A stretch of DNA of 64,000 nucleotides from Corbicula japonica. Its lineage: Eukaryota; Mollusca; Bivalvia; Venerida; Cyrenidae. A model generated the notes under the pieces. That model saw only the letters and a list, made by a program, of their open reading frames with translations. It was not told the origin of the DNA and made no database searches. Every line of letters starts with the position of its first letter. Position 1 is the stretch's first letter. The stretch spans positions 868,001 to 932,000 of the forward strand of contig JAZAYU010000038.1 in assembly GCA_038501625.1 (NCBI GenBank), given 5' to 3'. Positions 1 to 13,516 of the stretch are shown one piece after another. A program made the translations under genes and the position numbers.

Positions 1-3000
1 TTTTTTATTTTGTTCCGGGGATGTTGTGAGGTCACACCGACCAAGTTCTGAAAACGATATCATCGTCAGGGTGATTTTGTTTTCGATTTTAGCGAAATGA
101 AAATGGCTTTGTTGATGTTGTTGAATTTCATCAATATAGACTATCGGTGTATTTCTATCTTACGGAATAACCAAGATGTCAGAAAGTTATATATTCCGTA
201 GATATTATCAATAAGGGATGCTAAAGTTCATTACAGAAGCTGAATGTTTGCCTGAAGTGGTCAGATATCAAAAGTAAGTCATTTTGTAATTTTCAAAAAT
301 GTGTTCTGATTACTGATAACGCGGATGAATAGTGATTCGTTTACGATCATATATAACTAGTTATATATCGAAAATAAATAACGGATGTAAATACACTCCC
401 AAACCGGATGAGATAAATTGAAATATCGTATCTAAAATAATATTTTAAATTTTCATTATTTTATTTGCTAAGTTTCCTACACATAGTAAGCATAACAAAA
501 AAATCGAGTGCGCGGGTATTCGAATACTTGTTCCCATCCCTATCTGATATGACGCTACTGAGATTTAACTAAATGAAATATATTTTTACAGCTCGGTGAG
601 CTGAAACCGTTACGTGTATTAGACTTATCTACTTCAGAGTAAATATTTAAAGTTAACCTTTTAGGTAATCCCTAAGGGACACTACTGTGGTTTTTTGTTG
701 TTGTTGTTGTTTTTTGTTGAAAACTAAAATCCTGTACACTATTTGTCAACCTTTTATTTCAAAGAATGATAATTTATGTTTGAACTAATGAGTTGAGATC
801 GGTTAAATTGTTTAATTCCAATGCAAGATCGCAGAACGTTTCAAAAAGTAATCACCTTTATTAGTTATACGAACTTCTAAATTTATAATTTAATTTGAAA
901 GCTAAGACCGAGAATTAATTTTTTTTACTAATTTTTAATAGAACTAAATATAACCCGCTCATTTTCCACTTCTGATTATGATAATTAATTGTGACGTGAA
1001 ATTCAAATAAAAACCCTTTTACGCTGTATATTTAATGTTAAAAATACAAAAGTCTGAACCTGTGTTTTCTTCATCACTTAATTAAAAACAACCACTATTG
1101 TCTATTATCAAAGAGAATATGTATATCGATATTATTTTCCAATCTCCTTCGCAGAGTTGTCGTTCCTTACACTCACTTTACATCTCTGCAAAAGGCTCAA
1201 TGTCAAGAATTTTTACATAACTCGACAGCCTTATTTTATACAGTCATAATTATGAATATGAAAGCTTGTGGATAAACAAATGGCAGATATCTTCACAATC
1301 TTTCATTTAAACCAGAGAAACCCAAGCAATTTTAAATGTAATTGTGAACTATTTTTTTTAGTTAAAGTGAAGGTAGTTGAAAGTAGTCGCAGCCTATAAC
1401 AGAGGTGAATGTAATGAGCCGATAGTGTAAGAGAGTGATTATTTTCCTTTACAATAGATGATCCCTACGAAAGAAATGATTCCAGAGAGTACTACTATTG
1501 TGAATTGGGAAGACACGATAATTTAATTTTTTATAATTTTACAAAATAAAAAATCCTCTCATGCCTCATTATGGTGATATTATCAGTAGATGTCTTAATT
1601 CAGCAAATTTGTATAGCTCGCAAACCGGTTACAGGTTTTTAGGTTTTTGATGAGCGGTTGCGTCCCTTTCTTTTGCATTTTTATATGAGTGTACTAGTCG
1701 GTGTAGTATTTAATCTCTAATTTAGTTACATGTTTTTGCTTACAAACATAACCTACATGTTCAACATGTTCAATGCACATTGCTACATCTAACTTTAATG
1801 GGGATAACGGCCCTGCACCGACGTCGAACAAGGGGCACTAACATTGCAAATGGTAAAAACTGGCTAAAATACCGGTAGTAACGTTTTCGTTAATTGAATT
1901 TGGTCCTTGTATGTTTGTGTTCAACATGTTAATTATTTACTGTGAAATAACTAAATGTAAATTATACATCATTTTCTTATAATAACTGCTCTGACTCCAA
2001 CCCAAACAACAACAAAAACACATTCTTTGTGGCTGTGTGTGAAGACTGTATCTACAGGATGTGGCCTTTCCTGGTAGTCAAATTTCACTCTTTTAAAGAA
2101 AATAACTACCAGATTAACTCTTGTATTTTGCAGGGAACTTATACAATCTATATCTTCATGACTGTCGATATAGGAACCTCTGGTTATTTTTTGCTTAGAT
2201 ATTGGATTAAATGTACAATTTTATGAAGGAAAACTAATATTAGATGTCATAGTTGTAACATATTAATGTATAGAAGCAGCAATATGGGTTAATTTGCATG
2301 CATTGCAACAGCTAATAATTGGTTAGTGTTGGAACCAATGGGGGCGGGGGGGGGGGGGTCGGGGGTTAGAACTTTTGATCTGCCGACTTTCTTAAATTAA
2401 GATATAACAATATTATTACGGGGATAAGGATGTAAATGTATGTTCGCGTCTCTGATGCTTTCAATTGTTAATGTTCCGCCATTTTGAGCTCGCGTTCTTT
2501 TTTTTCTTTTTCGTTACAGATAATTAACCTCATTTGATTAGTTTGTGTAATAGCCTCGAATTAATAACTCTTTTACCACTCTATCAATTATGCCATAATT
2601 AACAGGTAATATTCACGACTGATTTACCTGCATTATAATTGTATTCTTATCAGCGAATTCTAAACAGTATTCAGCTTGGATAAACATGTAAAGAATATAT
2701 ACATGTACAACCAAAAAGAGACCAAATAATAAACAGGTGTGACGTTATTCCTACTTGTTACTTAATACATTATCTCACTATTCAAATTTGGGATACCTAT
2801 CAGTCCTTGTAGCGTGATATAAACAAATTTAAATTCTATGGCATATTTTATATGACATAGCCTGTATCTTTTTTTTGTGTATTTGTATCCCTTTTTTGTT
2901 AAAAAAAATTTCGAAGCACTGGATTAAAACAAAATGACAATGATGTTGAAAATGATCAAGAGCAACCGCGCACACAAATACAGACCACCTATTGTGGACC

Positions 3001-3481
3001 AGTATAAGAGACAAATGTAATACAAATTTAAACAAAATATTTTGAAAAACGATTAAAATGTCATATCTTAAAGATGCGAAAGGAGAGAAAGTGTGTGGTC
3101 AGTGTAAGCTAAATCTTTATGAGAATTCCCAGCATTGAACATCACTTCATATTTCGGATGAAATACTTCATATGCATTTAATAAAAAGGATGGCATAATG
3201 TTTTAAAATTAACTAACTATGGAAGCATGCTAGTTTTCAGCTAATATCAATTAAACGATCATGAATGTTTTTCTTATTTTACAGACAGTAATAGATAATT
3301 AGCAAAACAAAGGCTCCGATGCAGGTCTGAGATATATATTCCTCTTTTTTATTGAAAAGCATTGAGAATTCCTTCTAGACCATTACTTTATATTGCAAAT
3401 GTTATTAACAATGGCTTGGCTTCAGAAATGAACTTTGAAAGGAATTGAACATGACACATATCGAAACATTGATTATTGTTA
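1..3481. other. AT-rich non-coding stretch
   Basis: I see no supportable gene here. All reading frames are short and lack recognisable domains. The stretch is AT-rich with scattered homopolymers and one G-rich tract near 2340. It is probably intergenic or a far intron of a gene lying outside the window. Confidence 0.5.
2340..2364 (+). repeat. G-rich tract
   Basis: A nearly pure guanine run broken by single C and TC steps and followed by GGTTAG. It could form a G-quadruplex. A very similar tract lies at 16791-16818, and a third at the putative end of the hAT element near 60838. Confidence 0.6.
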
Positions 3482-3483
3482 TA

Positions 3484-4121
3484 CAGTACTGAAAATCATG
3501 AAATTGACAATCGGATCGGAAGCGGATCGGAATCGGACCGCAAACCAATCCCGTTAGGAGCGCAATGGAAGCGCAATCGAATTGGAAACGGAATGGAATC
3601 GAAGCGAATCGCTTTGAGCGTTTGGATCGCTTGGAGTGAAAAGACCGGAGCATTTTGACCGGATCGGAATCGCTTTGAACGTTTGGATCGCTTGGAGTGA
3701 AAAGACCGGCTCGTTTTGACTGGATCGGAATCGCTTTGAGCGTTTGGATCGTTTGGAGTGAAAAGACCGGAGCGTTTTGACCGGATCGGATCGGATCGCT
3801 TCTATTTGCAGTTTTTCAGTTATGTATAGGAATCGGAATCGGAAGAATCGGTTTGAGCGTAAAGATCGTTTGGAGCGCAATGTCTTGCGTTATAGTTAAT
3901 GACCTATGAAAATTGGGAGCGAAAAGATCGGAATCGGAAGAATCGGATTGAGCGTAAAGATCGTTTAGAGCGCATGGTCCGGAGTGAAAAAATTGGAGTG
4001 CAATCGAATTGGAATTGGACCGCAATGGGAATGGAATCGGATCGGTTATAGATGGTTTTAGGATCGGAAGCGGACCGGATCGGAATCGGAAAAATTGTCA
4101 ATTTCATAATTTTCAGTACTG
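3484..4121. mobile_element. 638-bp MITE-like element with internal tandem repeats
   Basis: The ends are near-perfect inverted repeats of about 29 bp: CAGTACTGAAAATCATGAAA on the left, and the same with one mismatch on the complement of the right end. Each end is flanked by TA (3482-3483 and 4122-4123), as expected for a TA-target DNA transposon such as Tc1/mariner. The interior is unusual. It is built from GGATCGGAATCG-type words, with a 61-bp unit repeated about three times (starts near 3600, 3661 and 3722) and a ~97-bp spaced pair near 3835 and 3930. No transposase is encoded. Frames rich in Ser, Lys and Arg on the minus strand reflect the repeat and are not a gene. Confidence 0.75.
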
Positions 4122-4123
4122 TA

Positions 4124-5215
4124 ACTTACACCAATAACAAGGGCTTGTAAAGCAGGTTTACTTCTAATAAAGACGCTAATTGGTATTTTCTGTGATTTAT
4201 ACGGGTCATTACCCTTAACCATTAATTCAACTGATCACTGTAGTACGTTTAGTTATATACATGCATGTTATATGCGCAGTTTCCAAAAATGTCATGGGCA
4301 CTATTTTCATGATAAATCTATCCAAGACAGAGACTACTAAAATGTATGATTAAATGTGTTTTATCGCCGAAAAAATTAAATTAAAAAAGCTGTTTCTCGT
4401 TAAAACCTCCTGAAAATTTTGAGTGATGGTATTGGCGTGAAAGGTATTGGCGTGATATATACGTGTTGGTTGCCTTGTTATTAACATCTTTTTAGTTGAT
4501 TGCTTTGTTTACCTCTTGGTTTGCAAGACGGTGCCGGGTTAAGGAGTTTATGAAGGATTCAAGAGCAATTAAATAACGTAGAAGCTCGGTTTGTTTCTTT
4601 CATACATGACATTGTGTTCTTGCTGTTAGACTCAATGTGCACTAGTATCTGTGAGGTAATTGAGTACCTACATATGTTGCTTGAGCCATTAGCTTCTTAT
4701 GCTTTAAACATGTAAGTGTTTGTGCTTTCACATGAAACATTTCGAGATGACTGGTGGGTTAAAGCTTAATTACCAGGACATCTTGTATTTGTTGAATATA
4801 TGAAGGACAGTGTGGGCCGAGTGTGATGTTGTGCACTATATAACCTATTTTTAACACTAGTGGCAAAATTGTTTAGGCATTGACAGTTCCAAAGTGGAAA
4901 CCCCTTAAGTGCTCAGTTTTGTTGTTTGGAGACTCTATTTTCTGAGTGCGCCTATTCTAGTGTTTATGTCTCGCTTAATTAGTTGCATTAAATGGAGCTT
5001 TTAAGATTTAAATTTTGGATTAATCTGTTGCACACCATTTATTTCATTAAATATTTTAACAAGGTCTATTAAGATAAAGATCTCAGTTTGCTGAATGTAG
5101 AGGGCAAACGTGTCAGTTTAAAATTGTAATTGAATAGCCAGACAGTTTTTTTCGAAAGACATGATTAGTGAAGTTAAAGACATAAACAACAGAAAAATTA
5201 GAAAGAATTTTAACG
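4124..5215. other. Non-coding; upstream region of gene A
   Basis: No coding region is visible. This would include the promoter and any 5' untranslated exon of the lectin gene that starts at 5216, but I cannot identify a specific promoter element. Confidence 0.4.
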
Positions 5216-7599
5216 ATGGAATGTTTAATTTTATTTCTTTTACATAATGTTTTGCTTCAAACGGCTGAGTGCATAAACTTAAGGAAAAAATGGTTGCGAT
5301 GGGATGAAATAAACGTAACATTTGGCGATAAAATTCATTCGATTGAATCTGTTTCATTGACGATGTGTTTAGCGAAATGCCAAGAAACTTCCAGTTGTGC
5401 AGCAGTTAACATAAATGAAGCGAATTCTCAATGCGAGCTGTCGGCATATAACCCTCCAGACAGGATTAAGTCAGCAACTCCTCGCACCGGGTGGACTGTA
5501 TATTTCAAAGGTATTACAAAGTATGTTTTACAATAGCAATTAGAATTTCATTTTTTTATTTGCTAAGCGGGTTTAAAGCTAAACTTTGTTTCACATTTTA
5601 ATGAGAACATGTTGCCTCTTTATATCAAACATAATAAATTAATACGAGTTCAGGTTGACAAAGATGTCCTGGGGTAATGAACCACCCTTTTATGTATCTG
5701 GCGCTTGGCAAGTACGCGATCGGTAACCTTTTATATTACATTGCGGCTGACCAAACATCCATATCAGAACAAGAACCAGGTGGGGTTCGACCCCCTGACC
5801 GGTAGATAATCGACGTTTTTATAAATGTATAGCATTACATTGTATCACGACATTGTGTTAAAAGCTTTCTTCGACGTTGTTGGAGCCCCATGTACAAAAA
5901 CAAACTGAGTTGTAAACTTTATAACACCCATCTTGTGTATTTCTATATCTGTTACAGTATTTCATTTACAGACACGTTATTTTTGTGTTTTTGACACATC
6001 ATAGCTGTGTCACCTTTTTATCTGCAATAAGCAGATATTCCGTAACGACAAATAACACGTCCTATTACCGTTTTCAACGCACTTGTCTATGCGAAAATAT
6101 AAGCGTATGGTTTGTTTGTCTTAGTATAAATAACTGCTTTGCATTTTGTATCGATTCTGTTTTCAGATACCACAGAGACGCCTTGTTTTATTTAAATAAA
6201 TGTGCATCATAAAAATATAGATAATTATTATTAAAAAAACCTATATTGAGTAACACAATGAAAAAATATGAAAACTGGTCTTCATCACAACAACCCGTAT
6301 GTTTGTATTGTAGATTCTATAGAAGTTCAAGGATCCCAAGCCTGGCAGTCATCCACGTATGCCGACTGTGACGCCGACAACGCTATTGACGGGAAACTTG
6401 ACGAATACGTGTGTCCAACCTTATTTTCTTGCGGTTGTCGATGTGCGCATACAAACAGTCAAAGTTCTACATGGGTCATGGAATTGATGTCTCCTGGATA
6501 TGTGAAAATGGTTGCTCCTTACTTCCGAGTAGGCACAGTCCATACTGGTAAGACTTAGTTCAAAATCTACAAAGACAAAACTGGTGTAATTTAAAACTAG
6601 TTTATAAGTCTATGGCTATATTTTTACCCTTGCAGTTGATCTTAAAACAATGTTCTTCAGTCTTTCCCACAACACTGTAAAAAATCAAATATAAGTCGAC
6701 AGAAGTATATGTTTAATCAATGTCTCTTAATCAATTGTATTATTATGCACTCACCCAAAGTTGTTATTGGTCATCAATTGTGTATCTTTACAATGTATGC
6801 TAATGTTTCCCTATGTCAAAAAAAGGTTGCGAAAAGAATTGTTTTGTCTTATAATCAATTATTCAATGTCTTCTTAATCTTTATTTACTGTTTTCTGAAA
6901 TGAATCCAATACCATTTACTTAAACCGAAGGGTCAAATTAGAACAGTCTTTAATTGAAAGGGAGGTAAAAATGTGATACTTTGAAGAGGATTTATTTGAT
7001 TTTAACAAAATGCTACTGATTAATAAGGTTTTGTGTTTTTTGCTACTTATTTTAGGACTTAAAACAAAACAAGCAATTTAGAGCAATTGTATGGTTGTTT
7101 GACCTTAAATTGCATGACATGCATTTTAGAATAATTTAGGATAGCTCTCGCCAAACTGTTTCAAAGTCGATTATTACAAGATTAAAGCTTAAATTGAAGA
7201 CCGTTCTTTGCATTTGATCACAAACACAGCTTTGTCAATGTATTTCTTATGAAACATTACGGACAAAAAGTAACCAATTAGAACTTTGAGTGAGTGTATA
7301 CTACTCGTTTGGTGCGGTACACTACTATGCCTTGTTTGATATATATTTCATGCATTCCTGTTATTCTTGTAGTTTGGAGGAACACAAACTTCTGCATATT
7401 TGTGCACGATTCGTTTGAAGACGCGAAGAATGGTTTGACTGGAACGCTTTGTATGAATTACACCGGAGCAGAGATAACAACAGAAATCAGATTGTCATGT
7501 CCACAAGCAATATATGGTAAAGCTGTCAGAATATTCAAGGACTCGGACGAATTTACCGACGTTATTCAGTTATGCGAAGTTAAAGTTTTCTTTGTTTGA
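5216..7599 (+). CDS. Gene A: secreted PAN/Apple plus fucolectin-domain (FTP) protein, 3 exons
   Basis: Exons are 5216-5510, 6314-6547 and 7373-7599, with GT donors and TAG acceptors. Every junction is phase 1, giving 251 aa. Residues 1-20 form a hydrophobic signal peptide. Residues ~24-98 are a PAN/Apple-like module with four Cys (MCLAKC, SSC, SQCELSAY). Exons 2 and 3 make a fucolectin-type F5/8C (FTP) domain: W-Q-S-S-T, DADNAIDG, CGCRCAH, then FCIFVHDSFEDAKNG, CPQAIYGKAVRIF and the closing LCEVKVFFV. Family members are extracellular carbohydrate-binding lectins used in innate recognition; that role is inferred here. The Arg-x-Asp of the known fucose site reads RVG, so binding may be altered. 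Gene B, in convergent orientation, is a clear paralogue. The ATG at 5216 is chosen because a signal peptide follows directly. No clean poly(A) signal was seen. Confidence 0.8.
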
Positions 7600-7633
7600 A
7601 CTTGAATAAGAATTGTGAGTTTTCTATGTTTCA

Positions 7634-7889
7634 GTTGGTGCGCGTCACGGGAAAAGGTATATTCGGACATTTGAAAATTCTTGAAATGACGTCGTAAAGT
7701 GGAGCAGACAACATTAATTATTATGAATTTCGCGGTAAAATACCATTTTATAATCCAAATGTGTAACAAAATGACATTTTAGCAATGAGGGAATTACGGT
7801 AGTTGAACGTTCTTTCTAAATTTAGTTACAATTAAAATGTCACCAAACAAAACCGATTGTACCTTTTCCCATGGTGTGCCCAAATTTGA
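7634..7889. mobile_element. MITE family 2, copy 1 (CRE-containing)
   Basis: About 255 bp with inverted ends (GCGTCACGGGAAAAGGTA on the left, TACCTTTTCCC with a GTGCC-type end on the right). It carries an ATGACGTC motif and a GCAGACAACATTAATTATTA segment shared with the copies at 17.5 and 58.5 kb. It begins about 35 bp after the stop codon of gene A and so probably lies in its 3' untranslated region. Confidence 0.65.
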
Positions 7890-10800
7890 AATTATCCTAG
7901 CTAGATCAAAGCATCATGACAAATACCGCTATAGATCTTGTACTTGGCAAAGCTTTAGCCGTTTTTGATGAACATTGTAATATCGACAATATGTTCGCAT
8001 AACTAATCCAGACAATTAGTCAAATCAAAATTATCTTGAAAGCTAGGCCACTGAAAGAGAACGTTATTTGTTATTTAGATGTTGCACTTGAAAAACAAAC
8101 ACTGCTATGACCATTTACCAATATATAAAACAGATGATTGTTTTACAGTTGATCTTTATGCTCATTTCTTTGTCTGCACGAAGGTGGCATGGTTTTAAGA
8201 GTTAATGAAATTTTATAGGGAAGTCTTGCAAAAGAAAAAAGAAGCTCGATACGTTTCATTCAATCCATAATCATGTTGTGATTATGTCACTGTAAGGGCT
8301 CTGGTCTCGGTAAGACCAGCGTACCGTTTTAGCTTTATATTGCTTTAAGTTTTTATATGTTTTGTGTGCTTTTGCATTATCATTGTCGATGGGTGGAATA
8401 GAGCATATTAACCATGACATCAGGTACAATGTACTTGTTTGTTCATATGATAATCTGTTGGGGCAAGTGTGAGGTTGGTGCACACTAGAACTAAACTCTC
8501 ATTGGCGAATTGTTTTGCCAGTGAGCGTTCCAAGGCAATAATCAGGTTCTCATTTTTTGTTTATTGTATGTGTTGTTGTTTTTTTTATATATTTTTCAAC
8601 CATTCTAACTATTACGCTTAACTTTTTGGATGTTTCGGGAGGCCGTGTCTTCAGGTTGTGATCATTCCTGATACATGTATGTATAATTGACATTTTTTTC
8701 TTCTGACATTCTGTCTGATTCGGGTTGCTTTTTATGGACAGGTTTTAGATATATTATTGAGCAAATTAAACCAAGGCATGTCAGAGTCAATTTGTTTTAT
8801 TTTATTATGCATGTAACAACACACGCAAACACACTTGGTCTTCGACGCACATTATTTTCTATATTTATCCGAAATCTCAGTTTGCAGATATTTCCCTTTT
8901 TTATTTAACTCCTTACTTATGATGTGGTTGTCAATAATTATAATACCAAATCATTCGTATGGATTGGTTTTACTTTAAATCGAAGTTGGTCATTTATATT
9001 GTTCTTAGAATTATATTGCATGAGCTTTATAAATTGATGAAAGGTAGAAATCCATTTGACATGTTTCCGTTTATAATGACCTTAATGTCTAGCTAAAATC
9101 CTATACATTTGATATGATGCAGATTATATACGATAAAATAAGCTTTTGATTTAAAATCAACTAAAGTCAATATAAAACTTGTCTTTTTCATGGAAAGATA
9201 ATAACACTAAACATCATAGTCATTATTTACAGCTGGGAGCGAACCCGCACCGTCACTGTAAGAAAATACTAGCGAATAATATAGATCATCTTGCAAAGTA
9301 CCATGTTTTAAAATCTCAAGCTAAATCATTCGCGATTCGTACATGTACTGAATAACGGCATGCCTCTATTTTTACCTGATAAATCCGTGTAAATGAATGG
9401 AGGAATTTCCGACAAAATATCTAGAAAAGTTAACTTATTTGAAACAAAGGCGTTTTTAATAATATATATACTGGTTGTACAATGATGCTACTCTGCCATA
9501 CTACTACCATACTAATTTAACCTAATGAAGAGTTTCTGCTTTTATCTTGGCCTAAGAGCACCTGATCGCACGTGTGTTGTTTGTGGTGGTAATGGTGATT
9601 GCTGTTACAGTAGTTTTGGTGTTGACGTGTTTTTTGTAGTAAAAATATTCAATTGTTTTAAGTCATGTTCCAGTGTATCATAGAAAGAAAACAATAATCA
9701 TTATATATTTTCTTTTGTTTGCAAATATTCAATGTTTTTGATTTTATTACTTTTTATTCAATAAAAGCGAATTGTATAAATGTTGTTGATGAGAATACAG
9801 TTCATAGAAAATATGAAAATTTAATTAACGATAATTTTGTTGATATTAGAGTTCATTTAAGTAAGTAGAAAGAATATTTCAGCAAGTATCAGTATAAATA
9901 AGCAATTTAATTAAAGATAATTTAAAAGACTTGCGAAAAAGCTGAAAATCACATACTAATATTGATAATGACAGGAAAGTTCGAAATTTGGTTTGGAATT
10001 TATAATATCTATAATTGAGATTTGTGCTATATTTTATAATATTTATTTTTTGTTTGTAAATGTTTTTATGTTGGTAATTTCAACATGGATGACATAAATA
10101 TGCGCATTAAAGAGTTATTGAAATAATGCTAAAACGAAGTCTAAAAAAGAAATATATGTCGAAGAACTTCTGAATCAATAAAACAAGCCATATTTGCATA
10201 AAATCAAAAAATAATAAAATATAATTGTTTTATCATTTTGTGAGAAAGATGTGATTTTTATTTACTTTTATATTATAACATGTGATGAATTTCCACTATT
10301 ATCTTAAACGAAGAGAACATTTTCGCTCTCGGAATATTAAAAAGCTTTATATAACATCTCACAAAATATTGTTGTTGTTAAACATAGAAATCTAAACTAT
10401 ACTGACCGTCAATAGAAAGTTACAATTTTTTAGTTTGCTTTTCATAGATAATATTGAAACCGTTAGGTATGGCAAAGAAGCGATGGTACATGATTGCAAT
10501 TTCAGGTAAATTTAAGCCTTATCAGGCTTTATTCTGATGCCAAATGCTAAAAGCTCAATATTTTATAGAAACAATTCTATAATTTATTTATCACTTATTC
10601 AGTTACACGTGGTTAAAATTACCTAAGTGGTGACTTTCTATTGAAAGGGAGTATACTTAGTTGTTTGAAGCCATGTTGGCGCTTCTTTCGTTTTATGTTG
10701 TTTGTAAAAAGTCAATGGTCATTGAATTGTGTGCTTACTCCGCTAATAATTATCGAATGTTGAAAGTGAAAGAACAGTATTTAATGAAATTTTCTTTAAA

Positions 10801-11105
10801 GCTGTTTCGCTTTAAGTCGGAACAATATGCTGTCAACGATTGGTAATACAATTGTTATTAAAAGACTTGATAAACAATTGAAAAATCACAAACTAATATT
10901 GACTTTGTCAATGCAAATTCGATATCTTGTATTCTATTGTATCATGGTATAATATCTATAATGTGTTGTGTATTAGATTTTATAACAGTTAACCTGTTTT
11001 TGTCAATATTGAAAACATGATGATCCTGATATGAGCATGTACGTGTCCTAAAGATCAATAAAACAAATCCTGAACATATATTTCAAGATAGAGACATAGA
11101 GGATA
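7890..11105. other. AT-rich non-coding region
   Basis: No gene is supported. The only recognisable item is a short SINE fragment at about 9229-9262. The rest is AT-rich with short frames that show no domains. Confidence 0.45.
9229..9262 (-). repeat. tRNA-SINE fragment (B-box region)
   Basis: Matches the GGGAGCGAACCCGCACCGTC block of the SINE heads at 40.2-40.6 kb. Only the B-box end is present, on the minus strand. Confidence 0.5.
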
Positions 11106-11255
11106 TTTGTTTTTACCAGTGTAAGATAGAAATATATTTCACCGAGTGAGCTCCGGAATTCGTATTTTCACGAGTGGCGAAGCCACGAATGAAAATACAT
11201 AATTCCGGAGTTCACGAGTGAAATATATTGCTATCTTTCACTGGTAAAAACAAAT
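11106..11255. repeat. Palindromic hairpin element
   Basis: Near-complete palindrome. The stem starts TTGTTTTTACCAGTG and ends with its complement. The inner stem holds CTCCGGAATT and TTCACGAGTGGCGAAG. A single strand would fold into a ~65-70 bp imperfect hairpin. Further stem-like words (TTTATGCTTTTAG and its complement at ~11265 and ~11415) suggest a larger nested inverted repeat reaching about 11430. Confidence 0.65.
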
Positions 11256-12332
11256 TTTCTTTTTATTTTATGCTTTTAGTTCAAACTGTGTGTGAATTAG
11301 AAATATGTTCGTTTGGGTACCAACGTTCAAAAAAAGAGTAAAAATAAAAATGATATTTCACTGTTTGAAAGCAGTGGAATACAACTTTTATTTCACCGGG
11401 AAAATTCTATAATTCACTGAAAAGCATAAAACAAATATGTATCCATGAACTGATACAAAAGATGCCAGGTATTACTTTAACCTGTCAATCTATCAAATGA
11501 CCAAGAAATTTCAAGAAACGATCGTGATGAAAGTCTTCATTAAAGTCTTTATGAAAGTATCGCGTTAAAACTAGACGGACTTAGGGCGTTAATTGTTACA
11601 AATGACAACAACACAATTAGAATTGCAAAATATAATGTAACATTTCATTTTAGACTATGAATTTAATTAATGCGTTTCATATGTAGCCACATACACAATT
11701 ACATTTCGCTTTGCGTAGAGCTTCCAGCAGAAGAAAATGGTCATACTCTTACCAAGTTTAATGAGAATAAATGACAATTGTGACATTGAATGTGCAAACA
11801 ATTTTATTTTAATACGTTCTTGTCACTTATAAATCTCAGAAGAAAATTTACACTCCTAATAAAATAACAAAATAAACATTTTTAGTGATATTTTAGTTTT
11901 TACTAAATTTAGAAAGAACTTACAAATATAAAGTTAACCAATTTCTTATTACTAAAATGCTATTATATTACACATTTTGACAATATAATTGTATTTTTAC
12001 CGCGAAATGCATAATAAATATTATTACACCTCACGTGATTAGTTTACTATATAGTGTAATGTGACGTCACAGGGAGATAATCGCTACTGTCACATATGCG
12101 ACAGCATCATGTCACCCTCGCGTTGATCTAAAAATAAATATCTTGGAAATCCGATTAGAAATTAACTTCTACGCATGCGTAATTGACCAAGGGAGATAAA
12201 CGCATTTTGATCATTATTTGTAGCCGCTTATTGAGCATTATTGATTTTGGACTTCCGGCGCTTGATTTTGTTCCCAAACAAAATTTGGTCATAGTCAAGA
12301 TCTCTAAAAAAACAAATGTTCGGTGTAATAAA

Positions 12333-12477
12333 ATAAATATCACATCCCATTGGGGGAAACAGTACAAAATGTTAACCCTTGAGAAGGTAATGTCAACCTC
12401 GGCTAACGCCTCGGTTGACATTACTTCTCTCGGGTTAACATTTCGTATTGTTTCCCCCAATGGGATGTGATATTTAT
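12333..12477. repeat. Palindromic hairpin element inserted in a MITE
   Basis: The arms AATATCACATCCCATTGGGG and complement flank AATGTCAACCTCGG, a TAAC loop, and the complement. It directly abuts a half copy of MITE family 2. A partial copy of the same hairpin occurs at 40797-40890. Confidence 0.7.
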
Positions 12478-12479
12478 AT

Positions 12480-12570
12480 AATGTCGCCTGCTCAACTTTA
12501 TGACGTCATTTCAAAGATTGAAGTCATTTGTCCGAAGGTACCTTTTCCCGTGACGCGCCCCATTTGAAGA
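12480..12570. mobile_element. MITE family 2, truncated copy
   Basis: One half of the family 2 element: TAATGTCGCCTGCTCAAC, then TATGACGTCATTTC, ending in CCTTTTCCCGTGACGCGCCC. The other half is missing and replaced by the hairpin at 12333-12477. Confidence 0.6.
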
Positions 12571-13516
12571 AAATGTTATACTGGGACCATTAAACGGATT
12601 CTTTTTCAGTGACAAGATTAGTTTAAAGTTTTTGTTGGTGAATAATTGGCAATGTATAGAGAACTTCATCTAGAAAAATACTGCAACAAAATGTTATTTT
12701 GTACTGCAAAATTTTAGGTTTGTCACTTTTTTTAACAAATAAACAACGGAATAACAAGATAATCCTAGAGAAAAATCACTTAAAGCTAAATTGTTCATTA
12801 GGGAGGTAAATGTATAATATTAACGTGAATACTTATTGTTTTTTCTCTTCTTCAATGATTTGGCAAATAGTATCATAAATTATTTAATAAGTTCAATGGG
12901 ATGAAACATTGCAATTAAAATGATGATGAAGAGTATCAATAAACACAGTAACAGACCACATCGTAGAGCAGTAAAGGGGCAAATTACAGTAATTTAAGGT
13001 TCAAAACTAAATATTCAAAAAGGACCAATTTTAAAGATCATAGTAACAAGTCCGTGTCTAAATCTTGTAGATCACTATAGAAAAATAGGGGGTTTGAAAC
13101 CATTTTAATACAGTAAGTAACATGATTGTCATTTATAAATATATGATTGTCTACTTTGAATAATGTTGCATGCATCTAGTCACATATAAATGTACATTTT
13201 TCATAAATATGTTTAAAAATAACATGTAGTTACGGCATTACGGCATAGCTACGGCATTACGGCATAATATAGAAAAAAAATAAAGAAAAACAGCCGCAAT
13301 ATGTAAAATACCTTTTAATGTAATTAGAAACATATTTTTGTCTAGACTAAGTGTCCAAATACAATATATTAAATTAAAGAGTTATTATGCGAATCATGTT
13401 ACTATTTGATCTGTTAGCACGGTGTCAATTTTGAGTCTGGCTGCACATTTTCTAGTACTGGGCCGCGGTAACATTGCGTGTATAAGGACACTGGCAATCG
13501 TCAATGCAAAGTACCA

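Noticed and set aside
3405..4107. Overlapping minus-strand frames rich in RSKRSKR
   Set aside because: They arise from the GATCGGAATCG repeats inside the TIR element and have no domain or splice logic.
5720..5800. Possible tRNA gene (GGTTCGACCCC, B-box-like)
   Set aside because: No convincing A box or cloverleaf; more likely a SINE relic.
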